From NCBI RefSeq assembly GCF_000023105.1, contig NC_012669.1, positions 124,001 to 188,000 on the forward strand: a stretch of DNA of 64,000 bases, read 5' to 3'. A model generated the notes under the pieces. That model was given only the letters and a program-made list of their open reading frames with translations. It was not told where the DNA came from and ran no database searches. Source of the DNA: Beutenbergia cavernae DSM 12333 (GTDB taxonomy: Bacteria > Actinomycetota > Actinomycetes > Actinomycetales > Beutenbergiaceae). A program made the position numbers and the translations under genes. Positions 41,804 to 50,468 of the stretch are shown one piece after another (the stretch's first letter is position 1; the number at the start of each line of letters is the position of its first letter).

Positions 41804-42156
41804 GTGAGGTCCTCCGTGGGCAGACGTCGGGTGCCGGTGCGTTCGATGCGCATGACGAGGCGCTCCTCGGGGTCGGGGCACGCGACCTCGGCGTCCTGGG
41901 CCAGCCAGTCGCCGGGGTCGAGCGCGCGCTGCTTCGCGGGGATCAGCGGCAGCGCGGCCGCGAGCGCGTACAGGCAGAAGTGGCCGCCGTCCGGGATGCG
42001 CAGCCGGCTCGAGTGGGTCACCTCGCACCAGTCGCCCGGGCTCATGCCGCACACGGAGCGGCCCTCGATGCGGTCGACGACGATGCGCAGGTCGGCGAGC
42101 TCGGTCACGTCGCCGCCGTGGCGCCCGGCGCCCTCAGCGCTACCGGCGCCGCTCAT
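41800..42156 (-). CDS. TIGR04076-family protein
   Basis: A 118-residue small protein resembling the TIGR04076 family: LRIVVDRIEGRSVCGMSPGDWCEV, IPDGGHFCLYALAAALPLIPAKQR, then LAQDAEVACPDPEERLVMRI. It carries conserved Cys residues (about 37, 44, 62, 92) that could bind a metal or be redox-active, but no function is established. The N-terminal 18 residues are Gly/Ala-rich and may not be conserved, so a downstream GTG (V of VTELADLR) is another possible start. It is translationally coupled on both sides by 4-base overlaps. Confidence 0.82.
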   Translation of the reverse strand: MSGAGSAEGAGRHGGDVTELADLRIVVDRIEGRSVCGMSPGDWCEVTHSSRLRIPDGGHFCLYALAAALPLIPAKQRALDPGDWLAQDAEVACPDPEERLVMRIERTGTRRLPTEDLT

Positions 42157-43400
42157 GCGGCGGCTCCGGGCCGGAGCGTGCCGCGATCGTCGCGCACCAC
42201 ACGCCCGGCCTGGACGACGCCGTGCAGCGTGCGCAGCGCGGAGATGTCAGCGAGCGGGTCGGCGTCGAGCACGATGAGGTCGCCCGCGGCGCCCGGCACG
42301 AGCGCGCCGTAGGCACCCTCCTCGCCCATCCACGCGGCGCCGGCGCTCGTGGACGCGCGCATCGCCTCGAGCGGCGTCATGCCGGCGTCGACCATGAACT
42401 CGATCTCGCGCACCGTGGCCGTGGTCCCGTCGTAGGCCGCGTGCGGCGGCATGTCCGTGCCCATCGAGATCGGCACGCCGGCGGCGATCGCGTGCTGGAG
42501 GCTCTCCCAGTGCCGCGGTCCCGCGCCGAGGGCCCGGTCGATCATCCAGCGCGGCACGCCGTTCGCGAGGAAGAACTCCTCGCACCTGCTCACGGTGATC
42601 GTGGGGGTGTACCAGACGCCCCGCTCCGCCATGAGCGCGCACAGCTCGGGCGTCAGCTCGTACCCGTGCTCGACGGCGTCGAGGCCGAGTGCCACGGCGC
42701 GCTCGATCACCGGCGCGGGCCCGGCGTGGGCGGTCACCTTCCGGCCCCAGTCGTGCGCCGTCGACAGGACGGCGGCCATCTCGTCGTCCGTGAGCTGCGG
42801 CGTGTCGATGCTCTCGTGCTCCCCGGCGATGCCGCCCGAGATGCACACCTTGATGAGGTCGGCGCCGGCGCGCAGCTGCTCGCGCGTGGCGCGGCGGAAC
42901 CCGTCGGCGCCGTCCGCCTCCTGACCGTCGGCGTCGTGCCCGTGCCCACCCGTGCAGCACAGCGCGTGCCCGGCGGTGCGGATCCGTGGCCCGGGGACGG
43001 CGCCGACCTCGATGGCCTTCTTCAGCGCCATGTCCGCGAAGCGGGCCTCGCCGACGAGCCGCACCGTCGTCACGCCGGCGTGCAGCGTCTCGCGGGCGTT
43101 CCCGGCCATGAACAGCGCCAGCTGGGCGGAGTCGGCGCCGTGGATCGCGTCCTGCATCGGTCCGGGCAGGGCCAGCGAGAGGTGCACGTGGCCGTTCACC
43201 AGGCCGGGGACGACGACGCCGCCCCGCGCCTCGACGACGTCGGCCCCGATCTCGCGGGCCCGCTCGAGGATCTCGGTCGAGCCGCCGACGGCGACGATGC
43301 GGCCGTCGTCCCCCACCAGCACCCCGCCGTCCGCGCGGCTCTCCTCGGCCAGGCCGTCCCACACCGTGGCGTCGGTGACCGCTAGGGGTCGGTTGCTCAT
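42153..43400 (-). CDS. Amidohydrolase (imidazolonepropionase/prolidase-like)
   Basis: A 415-residue metal-dependent amidohydrolase with a TIM-barrel core and flanking beta-sandwich. Metal-site residues are visible as the H-x-H of VNGHVHLSL, a Lys in AGADLIKVCISGGIAGEHES (carboxylated lysine in the family), His in VTAHAGPAPV and VEHGYEL, and Asp in PISMGTDMPPHAAYDG. The closest described relatives hydrolyse Xaa-Pro dipeptides, N-acyl amino acids or cyclic amides. It is the first catabolic gene after the importer genes and overlaps both neighbours, so it probably makes the first cut on the imported compound. Confidence 0.92.
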   Translation of the reverse strand: MSNRPLAVTDATVWDGLAEESRADGGVLVGDDGRIVAVGGSTEILERAREIGADVVEARGGVVVPGLVNGHVHLSLALPGPMQDAIHGADSAQLALFMAGNARETLHAGVTTVRLVGEARFADMALKKAIEVGAVPGPRIRTAGHALCCTGGHGHDADGQEADGADGFRRATREQLRAGADLIKVCISGGIAGEHESIDTPQLTDDEMAAVLSTAHDWGRKVTAHAGPAPVIERAVALGLDAVEHGYELTPELCALMAERGVWYTPTITVSRCEEFFLANGVPRWMIDRALGAGPRHWESLQHAIAAGVPISMGTDMPPHAAYDGTTATVREIEFMVDAGMTPLEAMRASTSAGAAWMGEEGAYGALVPGAAGDLIVLDADPLADISALRTLHGVVQAGRVVRDDRGTLRPGAAA

Positions 43401-44359
43401 CGTGCTCCCTCCGTGGCGCTCGCGCGCAGCGTGCTCTCGTCGGCGAGCCAGCACGCGACAGTGTGCTCGCCGTCCACCACCACCGGTGGTTCGGTCGTAC
43501 AGATCGGCATGACGGCCGGGCACCGCGTGCGGAAGCGGCACCCCGTGGGCACGTGCGCGCCGTCGGGCACCTCCCCCCGCAGGCCGACGGGCAGGTGGGC
43601 GTCGGCCGAGATGCGCGGGAGCGCCTCGATCAGCGTCCGCGTGTACGGGTGCCGGGGCTGCGACCACACCTGCTCGGTGGGCCCGTGCTCCACGATCCGG
43701 CCGAGGTACATGACCGCTGTGACGTCGGCGATCTCGCGGACCAGGGCCAGGTCGTGGGAGATGAAGAGCATCCCGAGGCCGAGGTCGTCGACGAGCGAGG
43801 TGAGCAGGTTGACGATCTGCGCCTGCGAGGAGGCGTCGAGCGCGGTCACGGGCTCGTCGGCCACGAGCACGTCCGGCCGGGCGGCCAGCGCCCGCGCGAT
43901 GGCCACCCGCTGCCGCTGCCCGCCGGAGAACTGGTGCGGGTAGCGGTCCGCGGCCTCCGGCTCGAGCCCGACGAGCTCGAGGAGCCGGGCCACCTCGCGC
44001 CCCTGCTCCTCACGGGGCACGGCGAGACCGTCCGTGATCTGGTCGCCGACCGACCGGCGGGGGTTGAGCGACGCGTAGGGGTTCTGGAACACCATCTGCA
44101 GCCGCAGGTCCGGCCCGGACCGCCGGCGCCAGCCCAGCGGGGGGACCGGCCGCCCGTCGAGCGCGATCTCCCCGGACGTGACCGGCTCCATGCCGACGAC
44201 GGCGCGCGCCAGCGACGACTTGCCGCATCCCGACTCGCCGACCAGCCCGACGATCTGCCCGGCCTGCACGGTGAGCGAGACGCCGTCGACGGCGCGCACG
44301 AGCCCGCGCCCGCGGGAGCGGTACTCGACGTGCGCCTCGGTCACGGTGAGCGCGCTCAT
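43397..44359 (-). CDS. Oligopeptide-type ABC ATPase (OppF/DppF-like)
   Basis: A 320-residue ATPase: Walker A GESGCGKSSLARA, signature FSGGQRQRVAIARALAARPD, Walker B VLVADEPVTALD, H-loop FISHDLALVREI. The C-terminal oligopeptide-transporter extension carries Cys residues in GCRFRTRCPAVMPIC, the place of the Fe-S cluster in DppD-like proteins. It works as a heterodimer with the 44356 product and overlaps its neighbours by 4 bases on both sides. Confidence 0.95.
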   Translation of the reverse strand: MSALTVTEAHVEYRSRGRGLVRAVDGVSLTVQAGQIVGLVGESGCGKSSLARAVVGMEPVTSGEIALDGRPVPPLGWRRRSGPDLRLQMVFQNPYASLNPRRSVGDQITDGLAVPREEQGREVARLLELVGLEPEAADRYPHQFSGGQRQRVAIARALAARPDVLVADEPVTALDASSQAQIVNLLTSLVDDLGLGMLFISHDLALVREIADVTAVMYLGRIVEHGPTEQVWSQPRHPYTRTLIEALPRISADAHLPVGLRGEVPDGAHVPTGCRFRTRCPAVMPICTTEPPVVVDGEHTVACWLADESTLRASATEGAR

Positions 44360-45414
44360 CCGGCCACCTCCACTGCCCGCAGGTCCGGCCGGACCACGCA
44401 CGCGACGTCGTGACCCGGTGCGACGGCGTCGAGCGGCGGGATCGCCGCCTGGCACCGGTCCTCGCGGTAGGCGCACCGTGGCGCGAACGGGCAGCCCGCC
44501 GGGGCCGACGCCGGGGTGGCGGCGCTGCCGGGGATGGTCGCGAGCCGACGGCGGCCGGCGGGCCGGGGCGGGCCGGCGGCGGCGCGCTGCGCGGCAGCAG
44601 GTGCGGGCGCCCCCGTGAGGTCCCACGACGCGTCGGCGTGCGGCCGGGCGCGCAGCAGTGCCGCCGTGTAGGGGTGCCGCGGAGCGAGCGTGACCTCGGC
44701 CGTCGGGGCGCTCTCCATCACCCGGCCCGCGTAGAACACGTACGTCCGGGCGGTCAGCGCCGCGAGCACGCCGAGGTCGTGCGTGATGAACAGGACCGAG
44801 AGGCCGACCTGGCGGCGGAGGTCGTCGAGCAGCTCGAGGATGCCCGCCTGCACCGTGACGTCGAGCGCCGTCGTCGGCTCGTCGGCGACGAGGAGCTCCG
44901 GGTCGCACGCCAGCGCGACGGCGATCGCGACCCGCTGCCGCATCCCGCCGGAGAACTGGTGCGGGTAGGCGCGCAGCGCCGACGGCGCGTCGGGGATGCG
45001 CACGAGCTCGAGCAGCTCGCGAGCCCGGGCGTCAGCCGCGCGACGGCGCAGCCCGAGGTGCACCTGCATGTGCTCCGTCAGCTGCCGGCCGACGGTGAGC
45101 ATGGGGTGCAGCGCCGCGGTCGCGTCCTGGAACACCATCGCGACGCGGCGTCCGCGCACCGTGTTCCACTGCGCCCCCCGCAGCCCGAGCAGCTCGGTGT
45201 CGCCGAGCCGCGCGGACCCGCTCGTGCGCGCCCCGGGCGGGAGGAGGCCGAGCAGGGTCTGCGCCGTCATGCTCTTGCCGGACCCGCTCTCGCCGGCGAT
45301 GCCGACGATCTCGCCGGGATCGACGTGCAGGCTCACGTCGTGGAGCACCGGGAGGTCGCCGTCGGGCCCGGGCAGGGTGACGGCGAGGTCGCGGACCTCG
45401 AGCAGGGCGCTCAT
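44356..45414 (-). CDS. Oligopeptide-type ABC ATPase (OppD/DppD-like)
   Basis: A 352-residue ATPase with Walker A GESGSGKSMTAQTLLG, signature FSGGMRQRVAIAVALACDPE, Walker B LLVADEPTTALD and H-loop FITHDLGVLAAL. The C-terminal tail has the family's GCPFAPRCAYREDRCQAA cysteines. A Pro/Ala-rich insertion (about 275-305) lies before them. It pairs with the OppF-like ATPase. Confidence 0.95.
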   Translation of the reverse strand: MSALLEVRDLAVTLPGPDGDLPVLHDVSLHVDPGEIVGIAGESGSGKSMTAQTLLGLLPPGARTSGSARLGDTELLGLRGAQWNTVRGRRVAMVFQDATAALHPMLTVGRQLTEHMQVHLGLRRRAADARARELLELVRIPDAPSALRAYPHQFSGGMRQRVAIAVALACDPELLVADEPTTALDVTVQAGILELLDDLRRQVGLSVLFITHDLGVLAALTARTYVFYAGRVMESAPTAEVTLAPRHPYTAALLRARPHADASWDLTGAPAPAAAQRAAAGPPRPAGRRRLATIPGSAATPASAPAGCPFAPRCAYREDRCQAAIPPLDAVAPGHDVACVVRPDLRAVEVAG

Positions 45415-46379
45415 CGCGGGCTCCGGGCGAATCGTGGGTCGAGGCGGTCGCGCAGGGCGTCGCCGAGCACGTTGAACGCGAGCACCACGGTGAGGATCGC
45501 GAGGCCGGGGAACCCGCTCATCCACCAGCTCGACAGGTCCCGCGACCCGGCCGCGATCATGGCGCCCCACTCGGCGGCGGGGGGGCGTGGGCCGAGCCCG
45601 AGGAACGACAGCGCCGCGAGCAGCAGCACCGCGTTGCCGAGCTCGAGCGTGGCGAGCACGACGGCGGGGCCGACGGCGTTCGGGACGACGTCGCGCCGCA
45701 GCGCACGCAGCGGGCCGACGCCGAGCAGGCGGGCCGAGGCGAGGTAGTCGGAGCCACGGATCGCCAGCGCCGCGGAGCGGATGACGCGCGCATACACCGG
45801 CCAGGAGACGATCACGAGGGCGACGACGGCGTTGCGGGCGCTCGGGCCGAACGCGGCCGAGATCGCCATGGCCAGGATGATCTGCGGGAACGCGAACACG
45901 AGGTCGGTCAGGCGCATGAGGCCCTCGTCCGCGAACCTGCCGAGGTAGCCGGCGACGAGCCCGAGCACGCCGCCGATCGCGAGCGCGGCCGCCACGATGA
46001 TCGCCGCGAGCGGGATCGACAGGCGCGCGCCGTACAGCACCCGGCTGAACACGTCCCGCCCCAGCTCGTCCGTGCCGAACCAGTGCGCCGACGACGGCGC
46101 CGCGTACAGGTCGGCGCTCTGGGCGATCGGGTCGTAGGGCGCGAGCCACGGCGCCGCGGCCGCGACGAGGACCCAGATCCCCAGGATGCAGACGGCGACG
46201 ACGACGGCGGGCTGCGTCCAGAAGCCGCGCCCGCCCCTCCGGAGCCGGCCGAACCGCCGTCGTCGGCCCAGTGCGCGCGCGGCGCGAGGGTCCTCGTCCG
46301 CGACGCCGACGAGATCGACGGCGACCGGGTCGGCGGGCGGCATGACGTCGGGCTCGCCGGCGGGGGGCAGCGCGCTCAT
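45411..46379 (-). CDS. Oligopeptide-type ABC permease (DppC-like)
   Basis: A 322-residue inner-membrane permease of the OppC/DppC type. A charged N-tail of about 55 residues precedes the first helix (VVVAVCILGIWVLVAAAAPW), followed by HWFGTDELGRDVFSRVLYGAR, which is highly diagnostic. The EAA-like loop is SARLLGVGPLRALRRDVVPN, and further helices lead to an FLGLGPRPPAAEWGAM motif. It overlaps its neighbours by 4 bases. Confidence 0.95.
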   Translation of the reverse strand: MSALPPAGEPDVMPPADPVAVDLVGVADEDPRAARALGRRRRFGRLRRGGRGFWTQPAVVVAVCILGIWVLVAAAAPWLAPYDPIAQSADLYAAPSSAHWFGTDELGRDVFSRVLYGARLSIPLAAIIVAAALAIGGVLGLVAGYLGRFADEGLMRLTDLVFAFPQIILAMAISAAFGPSARNAVVALVIVSWPVYARVIRSAALAIRGSDYLASARLLGVGPLRALRRDVVPNAVGPAVVLATLELGNAVLLLAALSFLGLGPRPPAAEWGAMIAAGSRDLSSWWMSGFPGLAILTVVLAFNVLGDALRDRLDPRFARSPR

Positions 46380-47461
46380 GAGAGCCGGATCCGGGGGTCG
46401 ATGACGCCGTAGAGCAGGTCGACGACGAGGTTGACGATCGTGTACACGACGGCGACGAACAGGCCGACGCCGATGACGGCGGGCAGGTCGAGGCCGCTCG
46501 CGGCGCGGTAGGCGTACTGGCCGACACCGGGCCAGGAGAAGATCTGCTCGACGAGCACGGTGCCCGAGAGCAGCGCCGCGAACGCGAGGCCCGACACGGT
46601 GATGACCGGGACCAGCCCGGCCCGCAGCACGTGCCGGCGCAGGACCACCGACGTCGGCAGCCCCTTCGCGCGAGCGGCGGCGATGTAGTCCTGGTCGAGC
46701 ACCTCGAGCATCGCCGAGCGCACGAACCGCACGAGCGTCGCCACGGTGAGGCACGTGAGCACCGCGACGGGCAGCACGAGGTGCTGGACGGCGTCCCACC
46801 AGACCATCCACTGGCCGGCCAGCAGCGCGTCGAGCGTGAACATCCCGGTCACGCGCGGCGGCGGGGACAGGTACGTGCTGAGACGCCCGCCCGACGGCGC
46901 GACCCCCAGCAGGTAGAAGAAGACGTAGAGCGCGACGAGCGAGAGCCAGAACGGCGGTGTGGACAGGCCGAGCAGCGTGCCGACGCGGACCACCTGGTCG
47001 CCGGCCCGGCCCTGCCGCACCGCCGCGTAGAGCCCGACCGCCGTCCCGATCACCACCGACAGCACCATCGCGGGCAGCGCGATCTCGAGCGTCGCCGGCA
47101 CGTACGTGAGGAGGTCGCCGAGCACCGGCCGGCCGGTCTGGGTGGACACGCCGAGGTCGCCCTGCAGCAGGTTCGACAGGTAGATGCCGTACTGCGTCAG
47201 CAGCGGCTCGTCGAGCCCCCACTTCGCCCGGTACGCCGCCACGACCTCGGGGTCGGCCAGCGCGGTCTCCGACAGCGTCGCCGTCATGGAGTCGCCCGGT
47301 ACGAGCTGGACCAGCAGGAACGTCACGGCCGTGACGCCGAGCAGCAGGAAGACGGTGATGACGAGCCGCCTCAGCAGGAAGCGGCCCAGGGTGTGCGCGG
47401 AGCCGCTGCCCCGGGCGGTGCGGCGAGGTGCGCGCACCGCCGGGAGCGCGGACGTCGTCAT
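46376..47461 (-). CDS. Oligopeptide-type ABC permease (DppB-like)
   Basis: A 361-residue inner-membrane permease of the OppB/DppB type: RFLLRRLVITVFLLLGVTAV for the first helix, PGDSMTATLSE, RAKWGLDEPLLTQY, and the ATPase-docking AARAKGLPTSVVLRRHVLRA. The C-terminal FSWPGVGQYAYRA is diagnostic. It partners with the DppC-like protein. Its ATG overlaps the binding-protein stop by 4 bases. Confidence 0.95.
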   Translation of the reverse strand: MTTSALPAVRAPRRTARGSGSAHTLGRFLLRRLVITVFLLLGVTAVTFLLVQLVPGDSMTATLSETALADPEVVAAYRAKWGLDEPLLTQYGIYLSNLLQGDLGVSTQTGRPVLGDLLTYVPATLEIALPAMVLSVVIGTAVGLYAAVRQGRAGDQVVRVGTLLGLSTPPFWLSLVALYVFFYLLGVAPSGGRLSTYLSPPPRVTGMFTLDALLAGQWMVWWDAVQHLVLPVAVLTCLTVATLVRFVRSAMLEVLDQDYIAAARAKGLPTSVVLRRHVLRAGLVPVITVSGLAFAALLSGTVLVEQIFSWPGVGQYAYRAASGLDLPAVIGVGLFVAVVYTIVNLVVDLLYGVIDPRIRLS

Positions 47462-49080
47462 CCCCGGCCGACCGCCCGGAGGTCGACCTGCCAGCCGGCG
47501 GGGGAGTAGTCGGCGCCGCTGAGGTCCGCCGTCGCGACCACGGTGCCGCTGTTGTACGCCAGCGTGATGAACGGGCTCTCCGCGTTGAGCAGGCGCTGCC
47601 ACTCCTGCATCGCCGTCACCTGCTCGTCCGGGTCGATCGACGCCGTGACGGCGTCGCCCGCGGCGATCATCTCCGGGCTCGCCAGGTCGGCGGACCAGCC
47701 GGACCGCATGGCACTCGGCTGACCGGGCGCGAAGTTGTTCACGAGCGAGGACGCGACCGGGTAGTTGAGCGACTGCGGGCTGAACCGGAACGCGACGTTG
47801 CCGGCCGACTGGGCGTCGAGGAACGCGGCGATCGGCTGCGGGTCCAGCTCGATCGTGATGCCGGCCTGGGCGGCGTCGTTCTGGATCTTCGTGGCGATCG
47901 TGGCGAGGTCGACGCCGCGGTACGTCATGGCCGGGAACATGAGCGAGACGGTCGGGTCCGTGAGCCCGGACGCGGCGAGGTGGTCGGCGGCGGCGTCGAG
48001 ATCCTGCACCTGCACCTCGTCCTCGGAGAGGGCGCCGGGGAACGCCGTCGGCACCATGCCGGCGGCGGGGCGGGCGTCCTCGCCGAACAGGGCAGCGAGC
48101 CCGGCGTAGTCGATCGAGGCGCGCAGGGCCTGCACGAACTCGGGGTTGGACGTGACCTCGCTGACGGCGGGGTCCTGGTGCAGCGTCACGAAGTAGAACG
48201 TGTCCTGGCTGGCCGAGGTCTGCAGGCCCTCGGCGAGGCCGTCGAGCAGGCGGCCCGACAGGTCGAGGGCGATCATCGCGCCGTCGGCCCGCTCGATGGC
48301 GAGCTTCTGGTTCTGCGCCTCGGTGTTCTGGATGACGACGCGGTCGAACTCCGGCGCGTCACCCCAGTACTCGGGGTTCGCGGTGAGCACGATCTCCGAC
48401 GCCGGGTCGAAGGAGTCGAGGACGTACGGGCCGGATCCCAGCGACGCGCCGTCCAGGAACGCCGTCGCGGAGTCCGTGGTGGCGGCGTCCTCCGCGTCCG
48501 TGGCGCCGTTCGCCGTCGCCTCCTCGGAGTTGAGGACGCCGGCAGCCGGCATCGCGAGGATCGTCGGGACGTTCGGGTTCGGCGTCTCGGACGTCACGAC
48601 GACGACGTCGTCCGACGGCGCCGCTGCCGAGAGGCCCTCGACCGTCACGGACGGGCTGCCCGCGAGGTTGTGCAGCCGGTTGATGCTGAACGCGACGTCC
48701 TGAGCCGTGAGCTCGGAGCCGTCGGAGAACGTCACGTCGTCGCGCAGCGTGAACGTGAACTCGGTGGCGTCGTCGTTCGCCTCCCACGACTCGGCGAGGA
48801 GCGGCACCGGCGTGGTCACGTCCGACCCCTCGAACGTCACGAGGGTGTCGTACATGGCGTGGACGGCGAGCGCGCCCGTCGCCTCGTAGACCTGCCCGGG
48901 GTCGATGGAGTTGATGACGAACGACGTGCTGACCGTGAGCGTCCCGCCCGACGGCGCCTCGCCGTCGTCGCCTGACGGCTCGCCGCCCTGCGACCCACCT
49001 GCCGTGCAACCGGCCAGGGCGAGGGTGGCGGCGCCGGCGAGCGCGGCGACGCTCCGACGCCGTGCGGGGTGGTGTCTCAC
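47458..49080 (-). CDS. Oligopeptide-type ABC binding lipoprotein
   Basis: A 540-residue class II (DppA/OppA-like, SBP_bac_5) binding protein. A signal peptide with lipobox LALAGC (Cys near 25) is followed by a Gly/Asp-rich linker. Family features are DATEFTFTLRDDVTFSDGSE, LTAQDVAFSINRL, and GSGPYVLDSFDPASEIVLTANPEYWG. The ligand could be a peptide, an opine or another amide-like compound; the family is broad. GTG 49078-49080 has GAGGGAG upstream. It is the first gene of the ten-gene operon and is divergent from the XRE-cupin regulator gene. Confidence 0.93.
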   Translation of the reverse strand: MRHHPARRRSVAALAGAATLALAGCTAGGSQGGEPSGDDGEAPSGGTLTVSTSFVINSIDPGQVYEATGALAVHAMYDTLVTFEGSDVTTPVPLLAESWEANDDATEFTFTLRDDVTFSDGSELTAQDVAFSINRLHNLAGSPSVTVEGLSAAAPSDDVVVVTSETPNPNVPTILAMPAAGVLNSEEATANGATDAEDAATTDSATAFLDGASLGSGPYVLDSFDPASEIVLTANPEYWGDAPEFDRVVIQNTEAQNQKLAIERADGAMIALDLSGRLLDGLAEGLQTSASQDTFYFVTLHQDPAVSEVTSNPEFVQALRASIDYAGLAALFGEDARPAAGMVPTAFPGALSEDEVQVQDLDAAADHLAASGLTDPTVSLMFPAMTYRGVDLATIATKIQNDAAQAGITIELDPQPIAAFLDAQSAGNVAFRFSPQSLNYPVASSLVNNFAPGQPSAMRSGWSADLASPEMIAAGDAVTASIDPDEQVTAMQEWQRLLNAESPFITLAYNSGTVVATADLSGADYSPAGWQVDLRAVGRG

Positions 49081-49193
49081 GATGGTCTCCCTCGGTTCGT
49101 GGTGCTCCATCCTCGTGCGGCGGTGGATGAGGCGCTCTGGTCGTCCGCTAGGCGGTATGACACCATGCACGGGCGCGACACGTACAGTCTCAC

Positions 49194-49205
49194 TGAACAT
49201 GTTCA
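49194..49205. promoter_or_regulatory. Palindromic operator of the Opp operon
   Basis: TGAACATGTTCA is a perfect 12-bp palindrome in the 153-bp gap between the divergent binding-protein and regulator genes. A plus-strand TACAGT (49183-49188) just before it may be the regulator's -10 box, in which case the site covers its transcript start. It is a likely target of the XRE-cupin regulator. Confidence 0.55.
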
Positions 49206-49233
49206 TCGAAACGAAACATCGCCGGGGGGACAT

Positions 49234-49770
49234 GTGCTGGGAGACCGACTGCGGGACCTGCGCCGGCAGCACGGGCTGACGCTCCGCGACGTCGCCGGCC
49301 AGACCGGGCTGTCCGTGGCGCTCCTCAGTCAGATCGAGAACGGGCGCACCGACCCGAGCATCACGAGCCTGCGCAAGCTCGCCCGGGCGTTCGACGCCGA
49401 GGTGGCGACGCTCTTCCACGAGCCCGACGCGCCGTCGGTCCACATCTCCCGACCCGGCGAGCGCTTCCTTCTCTCCGCGCCCGCGGGGCTCATCGCCTAC
49501 GAGCGAGTGACGCCGGGCCGCGGCGACCTCGAGGTCCTGCGTTCGGTCCTCGCGCCCGGCGACGTGAGCGCCGAGGGTCCGCGCGGGCACGCCTCGACGG
49601 AGTGTGTGTACGTCCTCGCGGGGGAGGTCGTCGTGACAATCGGGGAGAGCGACCACCGGCTCGTGGCGGGCGAGGCGGCGACGTTCGACTCGCGCCAGCC
49701 GCACCGCTACCGCAACGACTCGGCGGCGAACGCCGAGATCCTCGTCGTCGTCACGCCGCCGACGCCGTGA
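49234..49770 (+). CDS. XRE-type regulator with C-terminal cupin
   Basis: A 178-residue regulator: an HTH_3/XRE domain at about 5-62 (LRDVAGQTGLSVALLSQIEN, TDPSITSLRKLARAF) and a cupin_2 domain at about 105-172 (HASTECVYVLAGEVVVTIGE, FDSRQPHRYRN). This architecture is typical of small-molecule-sensing repressors such as PuuR for amino-acid or polyamine uptake and catabolism operons. GTG 49234 is chosen for its GGGGGGA site and because the HTH starts right after it. It is divergent from the importer operon. Confidence 0.9.
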   Translation: MLGDRLRDLRRQHGLTLRDVAGQTGLSVALLSQIENGRTDPSITSLRKLARAFDAEVATLFHEPDAPSVHISRPGERFLLSAPAGLIAYERVTPGRGDLEVLRSVLAPGDVSAEGPRGHASTECVYVLAGEVVVTIGESDHRLVAGEAATFDSRQPHRYRNDSAANAEILVVVTPPTP

Positions 49771-49820
49771 CGGCGCAGGTGCTCGTGCGTAGGGTGGGAT
49801 CGCCCTGAGGAGGGATCCCG

Positions 49821-50225
49821 ATGCCGCGACCATCTCTGCGCGTGACGTCCGTGACGATCGGCACCGACCGGCCGAACGACCTGGCCCACTTCTACGCCGA
49901 GCTGCTCGGCTGGCCCGTCAGCGCTGACGAACCGGCGGTCCCCGGCGATCCCGTCCGGGGCGGTTGGGCGCAGATCCGGCCGCCCGAGGGCGAGAGCGGG
50001 CCCACGCTCAACTTCGAGTTCGAGCGCTACTTCACCGCTCCGGTGTGGCCGGCCGAGGAGGCGCGGCAGACGGCGTCGCAGCACCTCGACGTCTGGGTCG
50101 AGGACCTCGACGCGGCGGTCGGCTGGGCGGTCGAGCACGGCGCCCGGCTCGCCGAGGTCCAGCCGCAGGACGACGTCCGGGTGCTGTTCGACCCGTCGGG
50201 CCACCCGTTCTGCCTGTTCCTCTGA
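49821..50225 (+). CDS. VOC/glyoxalase-like protein
   Basis: A 134-residue VOC-superfamily protein (Glyoxalase_6-like): VTIGTDRPNDLAHFYAELLG, the LNFEFERY strand, HLDVWVEDLDAAVGWAVEHG, and the closing FDPSGHPFCLFL. The gene has a conventional leader, with TAGGGT at 49790-49795 as the probable -10 and GAGGAGGGA as ribosome site. Substrate unknown. It is the third VOC-fold gene in the window. Confidence 0.9.
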   Translation: MPRPSLRVTSVTIGTDRPNDLAHFYAELLGWPVSADEPAVPGDPVRGGWAQIRPPEGESGPTLNFEFERYFTAPVWPAEEARQTASQHLDVWVEDLDAAVGWAVEHGARLAEVQPQDDVRVLFDPSGHPFCLFL

Positions 50226-50468
50226 GTGACGGCGTTGCACTCCCGTTCGTCGTGTGGACACGTCGCCGCCCTCGTGGGCTGACGAGTTGGCACCGAGACG
50301 CACTCAACTGTTCACGCGCCCGCTCTAGGTTGCCGGCCGCAAGCTTCGGCACGATGGTGGGTACGGGCCGGACGAGGAGCCGGCGACGCGACCTCGATGG
50401 TTGTGACCCTCGTGATGACGCAGGTGTCGCGAGGCTGTTTCACATGGACGAGCACAGGGGAGTGGACT
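50226..50468. other. Intergenic region with long leader
   Basis: 243 bp without a gene. It contains a TAGGTT box at 50326-50331, suggesting a transcript start near 50338 and an untranslated leader of about 130 nt for the secreted-protein gene. A short stem, GCCG/CGGC, flanks the first 20 nt of the leader. No known riboswitch class was recognised. Confidence 0.4.

Noticed and set aside
49141-49180. Earlier in-frame start for the XRE-cupin regulator
   Set aside because: An upstream extension would cover the palindrome and has no ribosome site, while GTG 49234 has a strong one directly before the HTH domain.
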